Origin: Flavobacterium sp. ACN2 | Lineage (GTDB): Bacteria; Bacteroidota; Bacteroidia; Flavobacteriales; Flavobacteriaceae | NCBI RefSeq assembly: GCF_002303885.1 | Contig: NZ_MRCM01000010.1 | Location: forward strand, 62,001-126,000 | Length of the DNA: 64,000 nt | Direction of reading: 5' to 3' | Part shown: positions 45,660 through 53,710 of the stretch, piece by piece | Position numbering within the stretch: position 1 is the first letter of the stretch | Layout of the letters: each line of letters starts with the position of its first letter | Position numbers and translations under genes: made by a program | Notes under the pieces: generated by a model | What the model saw: only the letters and a program-made list of their open reading frames with translations | The model's database searches: none | Told to the model about the DNA's origin: nothing

Positions 45660-45914
45660 ATGGACAGAAAAGAACTAACCGAAAGATTAAAAGTAATTAT
45701 AAAGCCTTTTGCAACCAATACAGAAGCTTATGACAATTTAACTGAAGAAACAGACTTCATTAAAGACCTCAATATAAACTCGGCTAATTTGGTGGATATC
45801 GTGCTGGATATTGAAGAAGAATTCGACATCGTAATTGACAATGCCGATATGGAACGAATGCTGGATGTTAAAACTGCTTTGGAAATCATCGAAACCAAAC
45901 TTGCTGCAAAATGA
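45660..45914 (+). CDS. Acyl carrier protein
   Basis: An 84-residue acidic helical protein. DFIKDLNINSANLVDIVLDIEEEF carries the Ser (in INSAN) expected to take the phosphopantetheine, although the usual DSL is changed to NSA. It starts immediately after the KS gene and overlaps the transferase gene by ATGA. It is a dedicated carrier for this cluster. Confidence 0.9.
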   Translation: MDRKELTERLKVIIKPFATNTEAYDNLTEETDFIKDLNINSANLVDIVLDIEEEFDIVIDNADMERMLDVKTALEIIETKLAAK

Positions 45915-46411
45915 TTGGCAATGACATTATAGATCTCGCGCTGTCCCGTAAAGAAAGCAATTGGCAACGCAAAGGTTTTATAGAAAAGCTTTTCACAGCT
46001 GATGAACAACAGCTTATAAAAAAGTATGATGAACCAGAAATCATGGTTTGGCTTTTATGGAGCATGAAAGAGGCTGCGTATAAAATCTATAATCGTCAGT
46101 CCAAAATTCGTGAGTTTAGTCCCAAAAAGCTTGTTTGTTTTATAGAAGCATTAGACATAAATAATTCATGCGGGAAAGTAGTTTGCGATAAAAATATTTA
46201 TCACACCAAAACTATTTTGTCTCTAGAAAGTATTCATACGGTTGCTGTTGCCGATTTTAAAGATCTAAATAATGTGATTGAAGTTGAAAATAAAGAAATT
46301 GTAAAAGACGAAAACGGTGTTCCATATTTGAAAATTTCTTCCAATACAGTTCAAGATATTTCAATTAGTCATCATGGGCGTTTTGAAAAGAGGATTATGA
46401 TACAAAATTAA
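45911..46411 (+). CDS. 4'-phosphopantetheinyl transferase
   Basis: A 166-residue protein with an AcpS/Sfp-type start (IGNDIIDLALSRKES) and the magnesium-binding WSMKEAAYK motif. ISISHHG is a C-terminal signature. It should convert the adjacent apo-ACP to holo-ACP. It ends the PKS operon. A private transferase suggests that the altered NSA serine site of the ACP may not be served by the housekeeping enzyme. Confidence 0.92.
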   Translation: MIGNDIIDLALSRKESNWQRKGFIEKLFTADEQQLIKKYDEPEIMVWLLWSMKEAAYKIYNRQSKIREFSPKKLVCFIEALDINNSCGKVVCDKNIYHTKTILSLESIHTVAVADFKDLNNVIEVENKEIVKDENGVPYLKISSNTVQDISISHHGRFEKRIMIQN

Positions 46412-46526
46412 TTTATCAAATACCTAGTGGTTTCATTCCAAACAAATCAGGTTTTAGTTGCTCAGAATATTCTTTATATTTGATTCTTTATATGTTCAAT
46501 TCATATTCACCAGAAAGCAAAAATCT

Positions 46527-47312
46527 ATGAAAATACTTTTTACAAAAACAGTATTGCTTTTACTTTTCTTAACCTTATTTTCTTGCGAAAATAAAAAACC
46601 AAAACCAGTCGCAAAACCTGCCTATAAAGCGGGTGTAATTTTATCTTTTGATGATGCTTATGTCGATGAATGGTCGGAAGCCGATCAAGTTTTGCGAAAA
46701 TATTCTTGGAAAGCCACTTTTAACGTCTGCAGAATTGATTCGATTGGAGCTCCTGAAATCAAAAAACTACTCGAAATGCAAAAATACGGTCATGAGATTG
46801 CCGGACATGGCTATCATCATTACAATGCAGTTAAGTTCACCAAGCAATATAGCGTCAAAGAATATTTAAAACAGGAAATCGATCCGATGATTATTTCTAT
46901 GAAAAAAAAGTCTTTCAACGTTACTTCCTTTGCTTATCCTTACGGCGAAAGATCAGATTCGCTGGACAAAGCACTATCTCCTCTTTTTAAAATTATTAGA
47001 GGAAGAGCATTTGGAGGCGAAATTCCAGAAAAGCAAGACAGTTATTTTAATAATTCTAAAATTGTATTTGCCTTTGATATTGATAACAGCCACATTCATT
47101 TTAGCATTCCGTATGTATTAGAATTATTAGATTACGCCAAAAAGAACAATAAAATTCTACTTTTATGCGGTCATAAACCGGTAAAAGAAATCACAGAAAA
47201 TTATCAGGTTAAAATCGAAACTTTAGAATTTATCTGCAAATACATGAAACTTAATGATCTTAAATTCTATAAACTTTCAGATTTAGACAATTTGCTTCCT
47301 CCACAACTTTAG
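46527..47312 (+). CDS. Polysaccharide deacetylase-family lipoprotein
   Basis: About 261 residues from ATG 46527, chosen because it starts the signal peptide MKILFTKTVLLLLFLTLFSC with a lipobox Cys. The NodB-type domain shows ILSFDDAYVDEW (metal and base Asp), GHEIAGHGYHHYN (HxxxH-like metal ligands) and FAYPYGERSD. It probably removes acetyl groups from a cell-surface glycan. The frame open upstream to 46458 is not used. It is followed by an aspartic-protease-like gene 25 bases on. Confidence 0.87.
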   Translation: MKILFTKTVLLLLFLTLFSCENKKPKPVAKPAYKAGVILSFDDAYVDEWSEADQVLRKYSWKATFNVCRIDSIGAPEIKKLLEMQKYGHEIAGHGYHHYNAVKFTKQYSVKEYLKQEIDPMIISMKKKSFNVTSFAYPYGERSDSLDKALSPLFKIIRGRAFGGEIPEKQDSYFNNSKIVFAFDIDNSHIHFSIPYVLELLDYAKKNNKILLLCGHKPVKEITENYQVKIETLEFICKYMKLNDLKFYKLSDLDNLLPPQL

Positions 47313-47337
47313 TCCAAAAAAATAGAAATTATAACCA

Positions 47338-48465
47338 ATGAAGATTTATCTTATTTCAATGATGGCTGCCGTAACGGTTTCTCAGGACCAAGTAAAAAAT
47401 CCTGTAATTAAAGCTTCTTCTAAAATCTGTTATATAAAAGAAGATAATGAAGAAAAAACGAAATGGTATTTAGATTCAAAAGCAAAACCAGATTTATACG
47501 TAACCAATAAAACTCCGAAAGAGAAAACGGTTACTTTTTATACCAATGAAGATTCTATCGTCATAAAACTAAAACCTGGAAAAAAGTTTGATTTTGCTGT
47601 TATTTTAAATAATACCGACAGCTGTTATACACGTATTGAATGTCCGCCTTTACAAAACTTTTCAAAACTCAAACCTGAAATACATGATACAATTCCTTTT
47701 GTGCTTTCAGAATTTAACAACATCATTTTCAAAGTTAAATTAAACGACAAAGAAACACTCGATTTAAAATTTGATTCGGGAACTAGTGATTTTCTTTTAA
47801 CCAATGATATGATCAGTCAGCTAAAATTAAGCAGTTTAAAAGGGCATCGTTTCCAACTTGGAAATCAAATCTGGAAAGATCAGCAGATTTATCCTGTAGA
47901 GCTTTCTGGACAAGGAACTGTGGGGCGCTTTGGCTGGAATCTATTTGATGGCAAAATTGTAGAAATCGATTATGATAAAAAGCTTTTTATAATTCATTCT
48001 AAGCTGTCCAAACGAAACAAAGAGTACACAAAATTGGATATGGAATTTACACATACTTTGTTTTGCATTCAAGGACAACTTCAAATAAAAAATACAGTTT
48101 ATAAAGGCCGTTTTCTTTTTGATAATGGCTATCAGCGTACCGTAATGCTTGATCAAGAAATGGTACAAGAACAGCAATATCCAACAGAAAGTTTACCTGT
48201 TCTTAAAAAAGTAATTTTAAAAAATGGTCAAGGCGAAGAAGTTCCAGTTGTGACCGTGAAAAACGAAAAACTTTACTTAGGCAATTTATGTCTAAATGAT
48301 GTTCCCGTACAATTACTAACAGCAAACAATCCGGCACGATTTAAAACCCATATTCTTGGTAGCGAAGTTTTAAAAAGATTTAATACCATTTTGGATTTTC
48401 AGGAAAATAAAGTTTACTTGAAACCAAATTCGCTATGGAATGAATCTTATACTGAAAGTTCATAA
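47338..48465 (+). CDS. Retropepsin-like aspartic protease-domain protein
   Basis: A 375-residue protein. A hydrophobic N-terminus (MKIYLISMMAAVTVSQ) looks like a short signal peptide. Two half-sites of the retropepsin fold are visible: LDLKFDSGTSDFLLT (DSG for DTG) and GRFLFDNGYQRTVML (DNG). Similar tandem 'aspartyl protease' proteins are common in Bacteroidota and have mostly unknown substrates. DNG at the second site may reduce activity. A hairpin terminator follows. Confidence 0.8.
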   Translation: MKIYLISMMAAVTVSQDQVKNPVIKASSKICYIKEDNEEKTKWYLDSKAKPDLYVTNKTPKEKTVTFYTNEDSIVIKLKPGKKFDFAVILNNTDSCYTRIECPPLQNFSKLKPEIHDTIPFVLSEFNNIIFKVKLNDKETLDLKFDSGTSDFLLTNDMISQLKLSSLKGHRFQLGNQIWKDQQIYPVELSGQGTVGRFGWNLFDGKIVEIDYDKKLFIIHSKLSKRNKEYTKLDMEFTHTLFCIQGQLQIKNTVYKGRFLFDNGYQRTVMLDQEMVQEQQYPTESLPVLKKVILKNGQGEEVPVVTVKNEKLYLGNLCLNDVPVQLLTANNPARFKTHILGSEVLKRFNTILDFQENKVYLKPNSLWNESYTESS

Positions 48466-48489
48466 AGAATCATAATTATTGTAAAACTC

Positions 48490-48536
48490 AAAGAATCTAA
48501 TTTAAACAAATCCATTAAATTAGATTCTTTTTTTAT
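48490..48536 (+). terminator. Terminator after the aspartic-protease-like gene
   Basis: A 16-bp stem, AAAGAATCTAATTTAA with its complement, has a 9-base loop and a T7 run. Confidence 0.85.
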
Positions 48537-48591
48537 TTCATAATTAAATACTTAGAAGTTTTAAATAATTAAAAACTATACTTGAAAAACA

Positions 48592-48762
48592 TACAGCCTT
48601 TTCAGTTTAAAACATAGTATTATCCCGATTTGGATCAAAACTTCCTTTATCTGGATATTTAATGCTATCCTTTAATTCTTCTACTCGTTTTGGATCAAAC
48701 TTAGGCAATTGCAGTTCGTTATTTTCTTTCCACTTTTTAACGGTTTCGGAGATTTCTTCTGC
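48592..48762 (-). pseudogene. Decayed copy of the 3' end of mscS plus half its terminator
   Basis: Nearly identical to the end of the mechanosensitive-channel gene at 59095-59250, including the stop codon (rc of TTAAAACATAG) and the PNRDNTMF end. The match starts about 14 bases downstream of the stop and ends abruptly at 48762 within KWKENNELQLPKF-type coding sequence. Only a few mismatches lie over about 155 bases. It has no start or upstream part. The two copies are direct repeats bracketing the island. Confidence 0.9.
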
Positions 48763-48786
48763 TTCCCCTCCCTCGCGTAACAAAAT

Positions 48787-48871
48787 AAAATATTTAGAAA
48801 AATTTTTAAAAGGAAAATAATTTACTGAATATGCAAAATGAATAAAGACCTGAATAATCAGGGCTTTTTTT
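48787..48871 (+). pseudogene. Decayed copy of the 3' end and terminator of the neighbouring XRE regulator gene
   Basis: Matches 49354-49437 (the last codons, stop and terminator of the XRE gene) at roughly 80-85% identity. Blocks TATTT.GAAAAATT, GAATATGCAAAA and TCAGGGCTTTTTTT are shared. The hairpin arm has decayed (GACCTGA against CCCTGA). It follows the mscS remnant after 24 bases. Confidence 0.8.
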
Positions 48872-48975
48872 CTGTCTGAAAAATTGTATTTTTGTTAAGT
48901 CAGACAAAAAGGTGATTTGGTATTTTACAGCACCAAAATGTAGGATACATTTTCTATTTTTTTATTCTTAATTAT

Positions 48976-48983
48976 TATCTTTG
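48976..48983 (+). promoter_or_regulatory. -7 promoter element of the XRE gene
   Basis: TATCTTTG, a full TAnnTTTG match, ends 4 bases before the ATG at 48988. The transcript should start at or next to the start codon, so the mRNA is leaderless or nearly so. Confidence 0.6.
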
Positions 48984-48987
48984 AGCT

Positions 48988-49386
48988 ATGAGTACATTAC
49001 TAAAATCAAATCATATCGGGCGAAAAATAAGCCGTATTCGTGAACTAAAAGACATGAAACAAGAAGCCCTTGCACAAGCTTTGGGAACAAATCAACAGGC
49101 AATCTCAGCTATGGAGAATAGTGAAAATGTTGATGAAGAAAAATTAATCCAAGTTGCAAAAGCCTTAGGCGTAAGTGTGGAAGCAATCAAGAATTTTTCA
49201 GAAGAAGCGATATTCAATATTATTGGAAATACAATCAATAATAATGATAATGCATCTATGAATTCAAATATTCAGTATCAGCCGACATTTAATCCTCTTG
49301 ATAAAGTTGTTGAGTTATATGAAAGGTTAGTACAAGCTGAAAAAGATAAAGTGGAATATTTGGAAAAATTATTGAAAGGAAGATAG
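48988..49386 (+). CDS. XRE-family helix-turn-helix regulator
   Basis: A 132-residue protein. Residues 11-65 form a Cro/C1-type HTH (IGRKISRIRELKDMKQEALAQALGTNQQAISAMEN, then VAKALGVSVEAIKNF). A linker rich in Asn follows, then a short C-terminal coiled coil (LDKVVELYERLVQAEKDKVEYLEKLL) likely for dimerisation. The form is common in Bacteroidota. It sits alone at the edge of the effector-like island and is transcribed toward it. A decayed copy of its 3' end lies upstream, so the locus has been duplicated and partly lost. Confidence 0.9.
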   Translation: MSTLLKSNHIGRKISRIRELKDMKQEALAQALGTNQQAISAMENSENVDEEKLIQVAKALGVSVEAIKNFSEEAIFNIIGNTINNNDNASMNSNIQYQPTFNPLDKVVELYERLVQAEKDKVEYLEKLLKGR

Positions 49387-49409
49387 TTTACCGAATATGC
49401 AAAAAGAAC

Positions 49410-49437
49410 AAAGCCCTGATTATTCAGGGCTTTTTTT
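49410..49437 (+). terminator. Terminator of the XRE gene
   Basis: An AAAGCCCTGA / TCAGGGCTTT stem has a TTAT loop and a T7 run. Confidence 0.85.
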
Positions 49438-49505
49438 ATGATTATGATAAATATAGTTAATACGACGATCATTTGAAAGTGTTGTTTTCCTCATTATTAT
49501 AATTC

Positions 49506-50192
49506 TTAAATTCCTTTTAAATAATATTTATTTCCCTTATTGCTTTGTTCTTTTGCAAAAACCGAATAACTGTAATTTTTTACATTTAAATTTTTCTTTT
49601 TTCTTTCTTTAAGATAAGCTTCATAATAAGTTGTACTGTTTATATACATTATTAAATTGTCCAGTTGATTATTTAGCACAATTAAATTAACTTCATCAGT
49701 TTTTATATTTTGTATTATAGCATTATAACCAATATTAAAAACATAAATTTCATTTTCGTCCTCCCAAACAACATGACGATCAATTTTATCTTTATCATCA
49801 TAATTAGGTAACCCCAATTTTTTATTAAGAGAATTAAATAATTTTTCACTTTCTTGTTTTGTATAGGTATGAAATTGATATCCTTCTATTTTTTTTGTCT
49901 TTTCATTGACTAATAGATTGAGGTAGTTTTTTCCGCTGTAAGTTGCTGAAACATCTTCGTCTATTGAGTTTGATAAATCATTATTATCGTAAGTTAACAT
50001 TTCAGAATCTTTATACTCATAAGCAGTAAGATTAGGGTCATAGATAAATGGCTGTTTTTTTTGATCTATTTCATTATTGATTAAAGTACTTTTACTTGTT
50101 GGTAATTTAATTTGAGCTAAATCTTTTTTCTGTGAGTTGCAACTTTGCATTAAAATGCAAATAATTGTTGATGTGATTATTTTTTTTAACAT
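49506..50192 (-). CDS. Small lipoprotein of the island, paralogue group member 1
   Basis: About 228 residues. The lipobox is LMQSC and the mature part begins NSQKKDLAQI. It shares with the genes at 50195 and 52988 the layout: lipobox, KxDLAxI or LDLSTV strand, a 'LGxPxY' or 'LGNPSK' segment in the middle, then WEDENEIYVFNI followed by a hydrophilic tail. The function is unknown. Several paralogous lipoproteins in a row after effector-like genes recall immunity proteins (inference). ATG 50192 is preferred; the frame's earlier start is TTG. Confidence 0.7.
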   Translation of the reverse strand: MLKKIITSTIICILMQSCNSQKKDLAQIKLPTSKSTLINNEIDQKKQPFIYDPNLTAYEYKDSEMLTYDNNDLSNSIDEDVSATYSGKNYLNLLVNEKTKKIEGYQFHTYTKQESEKLFNSLNKKLGLPNYDDKDKIDRHVVWEDENEIYVFNIGYNAIIQNIKTDEVNLIVLNNQLDNLIMYINSTTYYEAYLKERKKKNLNVKNYSYSVFAKEQSNKGNKYYLKGI

Positions 50193-50194
50193 TA

Positions 50195-50890
50195 TCAAGG
50201 TTTTACATAACTTTTTATCTTATAATCATCCCCTTCACTTTCCATGATTTTTGCATATTGATAATACGAAATTTGTTTACTTGTTTTATTTTGTTTGTCG
50301 AGATAATCTAGATAATCACCATAATATTGAAAAGGTCCTGCTGAGAATTTATGTCTTCGAATTATTAGATTGTTTTTTTTAAATGCATCAAAATATGACG
50401 TGTTTTGTGTTACTCCTCGTAATAAGTAGTAATTCTCCTTATCTTCCCATAATAAAGCATCTGGCTCAATTTCTTTTGGTTCAGATAAAAGTTTATCCAC
50501 ATAAACAGGTTTGCCTATGCTGTTTTTTAAAGTGTTGATTAATTGTTTTATATTTTTATTATAGAACAATATTATATGATAATAATTTAATGTATTATCT
50601 TTTTTCGAAAATTCAAAACTTATAGTATTAGTTCCAAATTCTCCCTTTTTATTTCTATATCCACTCAAATCGACTCCGTTAAAATTAAGCACATCTTCCG
50701 ATTGTGAGCCATAGACATCAAAAAAATTATAATCTATCATAGAACTATTTTCTATATATTCATTAGGAATATCTCCAAAAAAAGTATCGTACTTTTCAGT
50801 AAAAGTAATTTTTGCCAAATCTTTTTTTGGCTGATCTTTGTGACAGGATATGAAAAACAATATCATTAAAAGCATACTTGTTTTTTGCAT
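50195..50890 (-). CDS. Small lipoprotein of the island, paralogue group member 2
   Basis: 231 residues with signal peptide and lipobox FISC, mature start HKDQPKKDLAKITFTEKY. The pattern matches member 1: KKDLAKI, IGKPVYVD in the middle and LLWEDKENYYLLRG near the end. The stop is directly followed by member 1's start. Role unknown. Confidence 0.7.
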   Translation of the reverse strand: MQKTSMLLMILFFISCHKDQPKKDLAKITFTEKYDTFFGDIPNEYIENSSMIDYNFFDVYGSQSEDVLNFNGVDLSGYRNKKGEFGTNTISFEFSKKDNTLNYYHIILFYNKNIKQLINTLKNSIGKPVYVDKLLSEPKEIEPDALLWEDKENYYLLRGVTQNTSYFDAFKKNNLIIRRHKFSAGPFQYYGDYLDYLDKQNKTSKQISYYQYAKIMESEGDDYKIKSYVKP

Positions 50891-50937
50891 AAGATTTTAA
50901 TTTTTGCTCTGAATTATCGTTTAAATAATTAGAACAT

Positions 50938-51636
50938 CTAATAGTATATAATTTTGCGGTTTTTTATTTCTGGTAAATTGCTGTCATGATAATAAGTTGT
51001 TGTTTTAATTAGACTTCCAACATTATCATATTGATATAATTCTTTACTGGAAATTTTATTTTCATTTTGATTGTTATAACTATGTTTTTCAATTAAATAT
51101 CCTTTATTGTATATATACTTTTCTCTACCTTGTTCATAAAATTTATTGTCTTCTAAAATTGATATTATAAATTCTTTTAAAAAACCATTTGAATCAAATA
51201 ATGATTGAATTTTCCTATCGCCAAATTTTCTAATTTCTTCTGATTTTTTACCAGCTGAATTATATCTAAATTCTGTTTCAATTGTTCCAGAATTACTATA
51301 CTCTATTTGTTTTACTAGTCTTTGCTGATTATCATACTCTTTTTTAACTTTTATCTGTTTCAATTCTTCATCTGTTAATTTAATCCATGGATCGCTACTT
51401 TTTATCTTTCCGTTTTTGTCATATTGTATTGTTTCGATAGGATTTCCATTTCTGTCAAAAGTTGTTGTTGAAAAATAATAAAAATTTTCAGTAACTATTT
51501 TTTCTTGAATTTCTTTTACATTGCCTTTAATTTTAAATATTTCCTGAATGTTTTTTATATCATCAGGTTTCATTTCTTTCGAAGTGCAACTATGTAGTAA
51601 AATGAATAGAACGTGTAATTTGATAACATTTTTCAT
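50938..51636 (-). CDS. Lipoprotein with YD/RHS-like repeats
   Basis: 232 residues, lipobox LLHSC. The mature part has repeated 'FDRNGNPIETIQYDKNGKI', 'YNSAGKKSEEI', 'DSNGFLKEFI' and 'YDNVGSLIKTTTYY' units, like the YD-repeat folds of RHS proteins and MORN-like antitoxins. The start overlaps the previous gene's stop by one base (51636). A beta-sheet wrapping protein is likely. Its role is unknown. Confidence 0.7.
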   Translation of the reverse strand: MKNVIKLHVLFILLHSCTSKEMKPDDIKNIQEIFKIKGNVKEIQEKIVTENFYYFSTTTFDRNGNPIETIQYDKNGKIKSSDPWIKLTDEELKQIKVKKEYDNQQRLVKQIEYSNSGTIETEFRYNSAGKKSEEIRKFGDRKIQSLFDSNGFLKEFIISILEDNKFYEQGREKYIYNKGYLIEKHSYNNQNENKISSKELYQYDNVGSLIKTTTYYHDSNLPEIKNRKIIYY

Positions 51637-52127
51637 TAAATAATTAATTCTGAATTATTATCTATAAACTCACTGTAAAAAGATAGCTTAGGAATATCTT
51701 TAAAATTATTGACATTTAATTTTATTATTTTTCCAGAGCTATTCCACTGTACTTCTTGCCCAAAATCATTTTTAAAATTGATTTTAAATTTTCCTAATGA
51801 TTTTGAAATTAAGCCTATATTCTCCTCATAAAAATCGTTCCCTTCAATTTGTAAAGTGTACCCAATAACTTTTCCGTTTTTATAAAAAATAAATGCTTCT
51901 TTCCCTTCATAGTTTTCTATTATCAAATCATCTTTTGCAAAGTGGTAATAGCCAAAATTCTTATTTCCTTCTTTATTTAAAAATTCAAATGTATCTAACA
52001 AGGAATTTGATTGTCCCAAAATAGTATTCAGGTTTACTTTTTTATTAGAGCAACTTACTAATGAAGGGATAAAGTATAAACCTAATCCTCCTAATCCTGT
52101 ATTTATTATAAATTTTCGTCTATTCAT
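51636..52127 (-). CDS. Small lipoprotein of unknown function
   Basis: 163 residues. The N-terminus MNRRKFIINTGLGGLGLYF has two Arg before a hydrophobic stretch ending in lipobox LVSC. This could be a weak Tat-type or a normal Sec lipoprotein signal. The mature part is beta-rich (FIFYKNGKVIGYTLQIEG, FGQEVQWNSSGKIIKLNV). It is one of the set of small lipoproteins in this island. Role not known. Confidence 0.65.
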   Translation of the reverse strand: MNRRKFIINTGLGGLGLYFIPSLVSCSNKKVNLNTILGQSNSLLDTFEFLNKEGNKNFGYYHFAKDDLIIENYEGKEAFIFYKNGKVIGYTLQIEGNDFYEENIGLISKSLGKFKINFKNDFGQEVQWNSSGKIIKLNVNNFKDIPKLSFYSEFIDNNSELII

Positions 52128-52136
52128 AAAACTATA

Positions 52137-52983
52137 TTAGATTATACTAAATCCTTTTTCTAAAGTTCTAACATGAAGCTTAACCTCTAACTCGATATTT
52201 CTTTCTCCTTCTGCAATATTTCGTTTAAACTGAAGTGCTGACCCCCCCATCAATTCGAAGCAATGAAACTAATTTACCATAACCAAAAATTTCTAATTTC
52301 AATTCGTCCGGATTCAAAGGAAGTACTTCTAAGTTTTTATTAAATAAATTTATAATACTATCTCGTATTTCTTGTTTTCTAATCGAATTGAAATAAAATG
52401 CTTTAGTTTGTAACTCTTCTTTTTCTCTTGATAGCTCTAGAAATTTAGATGCGTTATGTTCTTTTAAAATAGCATGAAGTTGAGTATAATATTCTATAAC
52501 TTTTTGTTTCAAAACAGTTTCATCTAGTTTTGTTAAGTCGATAGAATTTTGCCATCCATCTAAGACAAAAGGTAATTCAATCTCAATTTCTGTTTTAATT
52601 TCAAAATAAGGGAGACCTTTTAATGGACTCGTAACTTTGTTGTTTCTATCAAATGAAGCTTCAGGTGTACTTAATTGAGGGAAAAAGCTTTGTTTTGTTT
52701 CTTTCCAGTTATCAATATCGGATACATTAAAACTGATTTCCATTCCATCATTTTCTGTTAAAGTTTTTTGCCCAAACCTAGGGAATATTTTTCCAACAAC
52801 GTTGTATTTTCCGCTTTGCAAAACCACATGATTTATAGGAACAGAGCCATCTAATATTCCGTCTTTAGTGTCTTTACCAAGAAAGCTAAATACAGGAACG
52901 TCATTAATTAAAACTATTCCTGAACAATTTAGGTTAGGATATAATTCGTAGAAAGGATTATTTATCGTACTTCCTATTGACAT
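52137..52983 (-). pseudogene. Paralogue of the 53711 protein, frameshifted in a G7 tract
   Basis: The frame from 52983 reads 252 residues and stops at 52225, ending in an aberrant GGVSTSV. One base fewer in the G7 run (52242-52248) restores a protein of about 281 residues that ends LHVRTLEKGFSII, parallel to LHVRNAEKGLSII of the neighbour at 53711. Shared features: NCSGIVLINDVPVFSF, INHVVLQSGKYNVVGK(M/I)FPR.GQKTLTE, ELPFVLDGWQNS, LHAILKEHNA.KFLELSREK and FGYGKLV. No signal peptide. Either phase-variable, truncated, or a sequencing error. Confidence 0.75.
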
Positions 52984-52987
52984 TTTT

Positions 52988-53701
52988 TTACTTTAAATAT
53001 TCATAAAAAGGAATGTTATCTTTTTGTTCTGGTAAAGGCGGAGGATAGAGTACTCGATCTTTACATGCTTTCTTAGTCATTGGTCTGTAGTTAACACTAA
53101 AATTTTCGCTATCCATAATAATATTTACAATGTATAAGACTTTATCTTTATCCCATATAATATCTCTGGGATAAGTGAAATCCTCCTCTACAATTCCTTC
53201 TGGTTTATAAAGTTTTGTTTCTTTTGGAAAAAACTTTTGTAATTTTAAATAAATCTCTCGATCAGATTTATTATTTATGGTCGCAGTATCAAAATTGATT
53301 TTTGAAGGATTTCCAAGTTTTTTTAATATTTTTCCTAAAAACAAAAACGCATTTTCTTTTGCAAAACGAGCATTGACTTCGGCAATTTCTCCTTTGTAGA
53401 TGACAATCTTCACATCCCATGTTGAATCAATAGGAATTCCTGAATAGTTGAATTGATTTTTTATTTTATTAATTTCATGGTAGTTGGTTATTATTTCTCC
53501 ATTATCTATTGTTACAAGTGTATTTTTTCCATCTGTAGTTTTCCATTCATAATGGCCTTTAAGAGTATTGTGTTCAAGATTTTTATTGCTTTCTAAATCA
53601 TATTGATCAGCTTTGTTTCCTAATTCAACTGTTGATAAATCCAGTGTGTTATTACAGCTATATAATATAATAAGTGCTAAAAAAAGAATTGTTTTTTTCA
53701 T
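52988..53701 (-). CDS. Small lipoprotein of the island, paralogue group member 3
   Basis: 237 residues, lipobox LYSC, mature start NNTLDLSTVELGNKADQYDL. The layout is as in the two lipoproteins at 49506-50890: LGNPSKINFD in the middle, then DIIWDKDKVLYIVNI. It is placed between two paralogous cytosolic-looking genes. The alternation of a larger protein and a lipoprotein recalls effector/immunity pairs, but nothing proves this. Confidence 0.7.
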   Translation of the reverse strand: MKKTILFLALIILYSCNNTLDLSTVELGNKADQYDLESNKNLEHNTLKGHYEWKTTDGKNTLVTIDNGEIITNYHEINKIKNQFNYSGIPIDSTWDVKIVIYKGEIAEVNARFAKENAFLFLGKILKKLGNPSKINFDTATINNKSDREIYLKLQKFFPKETKLYKPEGIVEEDFTYPRDIIWDKDKVLYIVNIIMDSENFSVNYRPMTKKACKDRVLYPPPLPEQKDNIPFYEYLK

Positions 53702-53710
53702 AATGTGATT

